Source of the DNA: Fistularia commersonii
Lineage: Eukaryota > Chordata > Actinopteri > Syngnathiformes > Fistulariidae
Reading direction: 5' to 3'
Assembly (NCBI GenBank): GCA_037954325.1
Contig: JBBMNZ010000021.1
Coordinates: forward strand, 15,598,616 to 15,662,615
DNA length: 64,000 bases
Position 1 is the stretch's first letter. The number at the start of each line of letters is the position of its first letter. The notes under the pieces are model-generated. The model searched no databases. It was given only the letters and a program-made list of their open reading frames with translations, and was not told where the DNA came from. Below, in pieces: positions 60,605 through 64,000 of this stretch. A program made the position numbers and the translations under genes.

Positions 60605-62104
60605 CTAGGGATTTAAAAGACACGCAAGGGAGCGGGGGGGTATCTTAAATAAGACTGAGACCAACTGCTGTTCTCAGCAGTGACATAAAAAACAAAAAAC
60701 AACCAAACAAACAAATATACATCTGAAATGTAGTTTACCTGAGTGTAAAGGAAAGGAACGTGATTTTATTGACCCAATGTGGAAGAGGCAGTTTTTTCAA
60801 GCAGTTTTTTTGAGTTCCCTAATTAAAAAGATAATATTTTGTCCTCAATGTTTAGGCGGATGATACACCAATAAACATTGTGCTTACTTAACGATGGTCT
60901 GGACAAATAACCAAAGTCCTCACACCTCAAGTGGCCAGCTGCACCGTTACATGACAGCAAATATAAATTGATCATTGTTTTCCATAGCTGTACATTTTAT
61001 CCTATGGAGCCAATATTAGTGAGCTGAGGACAACTGAGATCCCCTCTGAGATTTCAATGTTTGACTAAAACTTTACTTCTGTGTTCAAGCCAAGAAGTAA
61101 AAGAGGGCTGATATTTTTATGTGTAAAAGGCCTCGCCATCAGTTGAGCTCTGAGTGAGTGCACAGAATTATCATTTCAAAATAATTCATGACTGTTCTTC
61201 TTCAATTTACTATGAGGCCTTTTCATCCAGTTTTTCGATATAGCAAAATTAAATAACTGATCTGTGGAGTCCTGGCATGAAAACGGTTAAATTGAGAGAT
61301 TATAATTCCAATTGCATGCTCAAAGACTACCTTTTGGGGCAGAGCGACCACAGACTGACGTGCGAAACAGCACAAAACACAAATCCGGAACTCGCAGACA
61401 GACTTGCTGTCCACAAACGTCACTGAATCGTTTTCATAAGTAGATAACGAACTTTAAAAGCCGCTAAATTGTTTACAATTTGCGTTTGCGACTTCTGGAT
61501 CACATGACCGGAGAGATACGTTGAGATGCCAGCTGGGTGAAAGGCTACATCTCACGCAGACGTAAACACTGGCTGTAGATCATAGATGCAGTTTAACCTC
61601 TTATCTTAATACGTCCATTCGAGATACCTTTGTCACGGACGTTCAGCAGCGAGTTGCTGTCATGCGTGTAACAGCTGACCACGTAACGCGGATTAGCTTA
61701 GCGTGAAGTGGAACGGACTCCGTGGGGTTTGGCAACAGCACCACGATCACTTCCCACTGGCTGACCGGCGACATAGCGTTGGAACAGCTTACGTTAGCCC
61801 CTACGCTGTTGTGAAATATGATCTTCTCGGGATAAATTGAAAAACACACAACACATCGGACGGTTACTATAGTAGCAAATATACAAGAAAATGGCGCGGG
61901 GGTTAATAACAAAGCTGCCAGGCTGGTGCTAATTCGTTTAAACACGAAATGTGAAAGCTAGCGGGAACAGGCTAACGCAGGCCAAAGCTATGAGTGGCTA
62001 GCTAGCGCTAGGGGATAGCTAGCGGCTACGGTTGTTGTCCGAACGGGAGCTGTGCCTCACATCACTCGAACTTACAAACTACAAGCCATGTCGTGCAGAC
62101 ATAC
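60605..62104 (-). other. ube2j2 intron 1 (inferred)
   Basis: Non-coding sequence between the putative first exon and the ATG exon. Rich in GCTAGC/GCTA motifs near its 5' side. No other exon seen. Confidence 0.5.
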
Positions 62105-62265
62105 CTCTCCAGAGACCCCCGTGGAAATAGGGATTCGTGAATGAACACGAAATAGGACCGTTCTTTGTGTTTCCACGCCCCAAAACCTGTAAGTTAAGAC
62201 GATGACACCAACGGAGGGTTAGCAAGCGTTAGCAGGAAGAAGAATTAACGTAACACTTCCGGGTT
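62105..62265 (-). promoter_or_regulatory. ube2j2 putative non-coding exon 1 and promoter
   Basis: On the minus strand a donor GGAGAG/GTATGTC sits at 62105. Upstream is a CpG-containing block with an ETS-type CCCGGAAGTG at 62255-62263, typical of TATA-less housekeeping promoters. The start site is not determined. Confidence 0.45.
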
Positions 62266-62920
62266 TCTTCTTCGCTTGTATTAAGGAGGTTGAAACGATC
62301 CCGGAAATAAACACTACTGCCCCTAGTGGTTTGGCGGTGATGTGTTGAAAAGCATGAGGCGATATCTAGGACAATCCCGACGGTGCCAACTGGACTATAT
62401 TTCATTTCTTGAGGGAGCTATTAAACAGAAAAATACTGGCATCACTTTATTGCACCCTCTGCTCTGTAAAAGCGTCCCGTGCTTTCATATGTGTTTATTT
62501 GAAGAAAAAACAACAAACAAACAGAAAACGTACATCGTTGAATTTTGAGCGATTCATTTTATTTCTATCATCTGCTCACACAGTTGGAAAATGATCCATT
62601 CTTTCGTTTGATTTGCAACACACAAAATTAAATTATACAGAAGATTCGATGTGCACCCCGCTAGATTGAAGCCAACATGTGAGGCTCTTACAACTCATCA
62701 TAGAGAGTAGTTCTCAGTCTGTGAAGACTTTTGCCGGATTGGAGGAAAACATGAAGATATGGGTGGAAAATGAGGTGTTGTGTGTGCAGGAAGTGCTAAA
62801 ATGTCCCTTTTACAGATCCGGATAATTTAGCAGATACATGCTAAGTTACTTATTCTCTATTTGGAATGCAGTATGTTGGGAAATCAGTTAGTACACCTGT
62901 GTTTTGTTTTGTTTTTTCAG

Positions 62921-63011
62921 ATACCGTTGGTATGACTGACCCACTTCCATGCCAGGAGTCCAATTCTTGTTGTGGTTCTATCCACTCAGACGGTTGGAAA
63001 CCACCCAGAAG
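62921..63011 (+). other. Possible exon of an unidentified gene
   Basis: A long pyrimidine tract and TTTTTTCAG acceptor, a 91-base open segment and an AGAAG/GTAAAC donor. From an internal ATG (62932) it reads MTDPLPCQESNSCCGSIHSD and GWKPPR. The protein is not recognised and no second exon was found before the window ends. It would run divergently from ube2j2. Confidence 0.22.
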
Positions 63012-64000
63012 GTAAACATTTCCCGGGAAAAGTCAAGTTGTATTAGGTAAACAAAACTGAAAGACTGAAAAGGTTATCTTCTGCGTGACACAGCAAAGGC
63101 ACGATATACCCGTGACCTTCTTAAGGTCAAAATACGAGGGGATTTATGAAGACATCTGGATGCGTTGATGAAAAAAAAAAAAAAACGGTATGGGGTTATG
63201 TAACTATTTATGACCATTAACCAGCGCCGTTGATCTGTCTGCAGGTAATATAACCACTTATCTTTGCAGCTCTTTGTCCCCATCAGCAAAATGTCACAAA
63301 TAAGAGCATAATTCATCTTTATTCCAGTGTGAACAGTAGCTAGAAGCAGAAGTGCACGGCGGCACCTCGGCTCTAGGGCTCCTCGCTGCAGCGGCTGAAC
63401 TGGACGCTTCTCCTCCTCAACTTTTCGGGCTGGAGAGACGCGAGGAGAGAAAACTCGCGAAAGACATCAACACAGGAGATGTAACCTGCGGAGAATCAAG
63501 GGTGATCGTTCAGCGGAGGAGAAGCCAGGAGATGCATTGGCGGGGCTTCGAAAAGGGGAAACTCACAGAGCTGGAAAAGCCACGTTTTTCCTGTTTTCAC
63601 ACCTTATTTTTATAGCAGTTACTTATTTTGAGTCAGTACCGGACTTGAAAATGACCTCTCCAGATGGGACTTTGGGTTAGTGTGCAGAACACAACATTAG
63701 GAATTGACTGGGAGTAGAAGCGAAGAGCTTCCGGAGTCCCATTACTTCCAAATCCTGGGCTATTGCAGATTCCCTTCTTCAAGGTTCTGCATGTAGCGAC
63801 CTTAGAAACCCAGCTGACGCCTCACATTCCCACACACAAACAAATAGTGGACTTCTTGTTAAAACTACCACCCTTGCCGTGCCTTTTCCCAACCACAACC
63901 ACTCAAGATGACTGATTACATCTAAAGCGCCTCGTGACTTCTCAGCCACGTTTATGTGAGTAAACACCACACACTCCTCACACCACATTCACACCACGGG
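63012..64000. other. Unassigned sequence at window end
   Basis: No recognisable gene. A GC-richer open stretch at 63350-63610 has no ATG start and no similarity that I can name. Confidence 0.4.

Noticed and set aside
63352..63615. An 87-codon plus-strand frame near the right end
   Set aside because: It begins with GTG, has no recognised domain and no clear splice context.

Overview
This is eukaryotic DNA, almost certainly from a teleost fish. The genes have short GT-AG introns, their exons are GC-rich at third codon positions, CA/TG microsatellites are very frequent, and the repeats (RTE-type LINE pieces, short TIR and hAT elements, LINE/SINE tails) are types common in fish. Most of the long reading frames in the repeat tracts are simple-repeat artefacts. 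Three conserved vertebrate genes and one small RING-finger gene can be read exon by exon, with matching splice phases. UBE2J2 and CAMTA1 both lie on human 1p36, so the window looks like a fish segment related to that region.

Layout. (1) 1-23.8 kb, plus strand: the 3' two thirds of camta1, a calmodulin-binding transcription activator. It has part of the CG-1 DNA-binding domain, the large glycine/serine-rich central exon, the TIG fold, ankyrin repeats, IQ motifs and the CAMTA1-type C-terminus. A long 3' UTR follows, with a polyadenylation signal near 23.75 kb. (2) 24.6-38.3 kb, plus strand: a complete homeodomain-interacting protein kinase gene, best matched to HIPK1. It has 17 coding exons (about 1,133 residues), an upstream promoter-like region and a 3' UTR ending near 38.25 kb. 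(3) 38.3-52 kb: a repeat-rich stretch. It contains TA-flanked TIR elements, broken and inverted RTE LINE pieces, a possible two-exon non-coding transcription unit at 42.5-43.8 kb, about 6 kb of degenerate (TACA)n and a 206-bp hAT-like MITE with an exact 8-bp target duplication. (4) 52.1-54.3 kb, minus strand: a small C3HC4 RING-finger gene with a compact promoter (TATA-like box, CACGTG palindrome, full CRE) and a probable second exon encoding a short basic tail. (5) 54.4-57.7 kb: LINE/SINE tails and unassigned DNA. (6) 57.7-62.3 kb, minus strand: complete ube2j2, a tail-anchored ER ubiquitin-conjugating enzyme, with six coding exons and a non-coding first exon. (7) 62.3-64 kb: one unassigned exon-like segment.

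The genes are independent units and do not form an operon. Two encode nuclear regulators (CAMTA1, HIPK) and two encode ubiquitin-pathway proteins (an E2 and a RING-type candidate E3). The observations most worth checking are the spliced RING gene whose 3' exon lies in a locally duplicated segment, the absence of one conserved internal exon from both camta1 and hipk, the possible non-coding gene, the nested hairpin in ube2j2 intron 2 and the structure of the TACA/LINE region.
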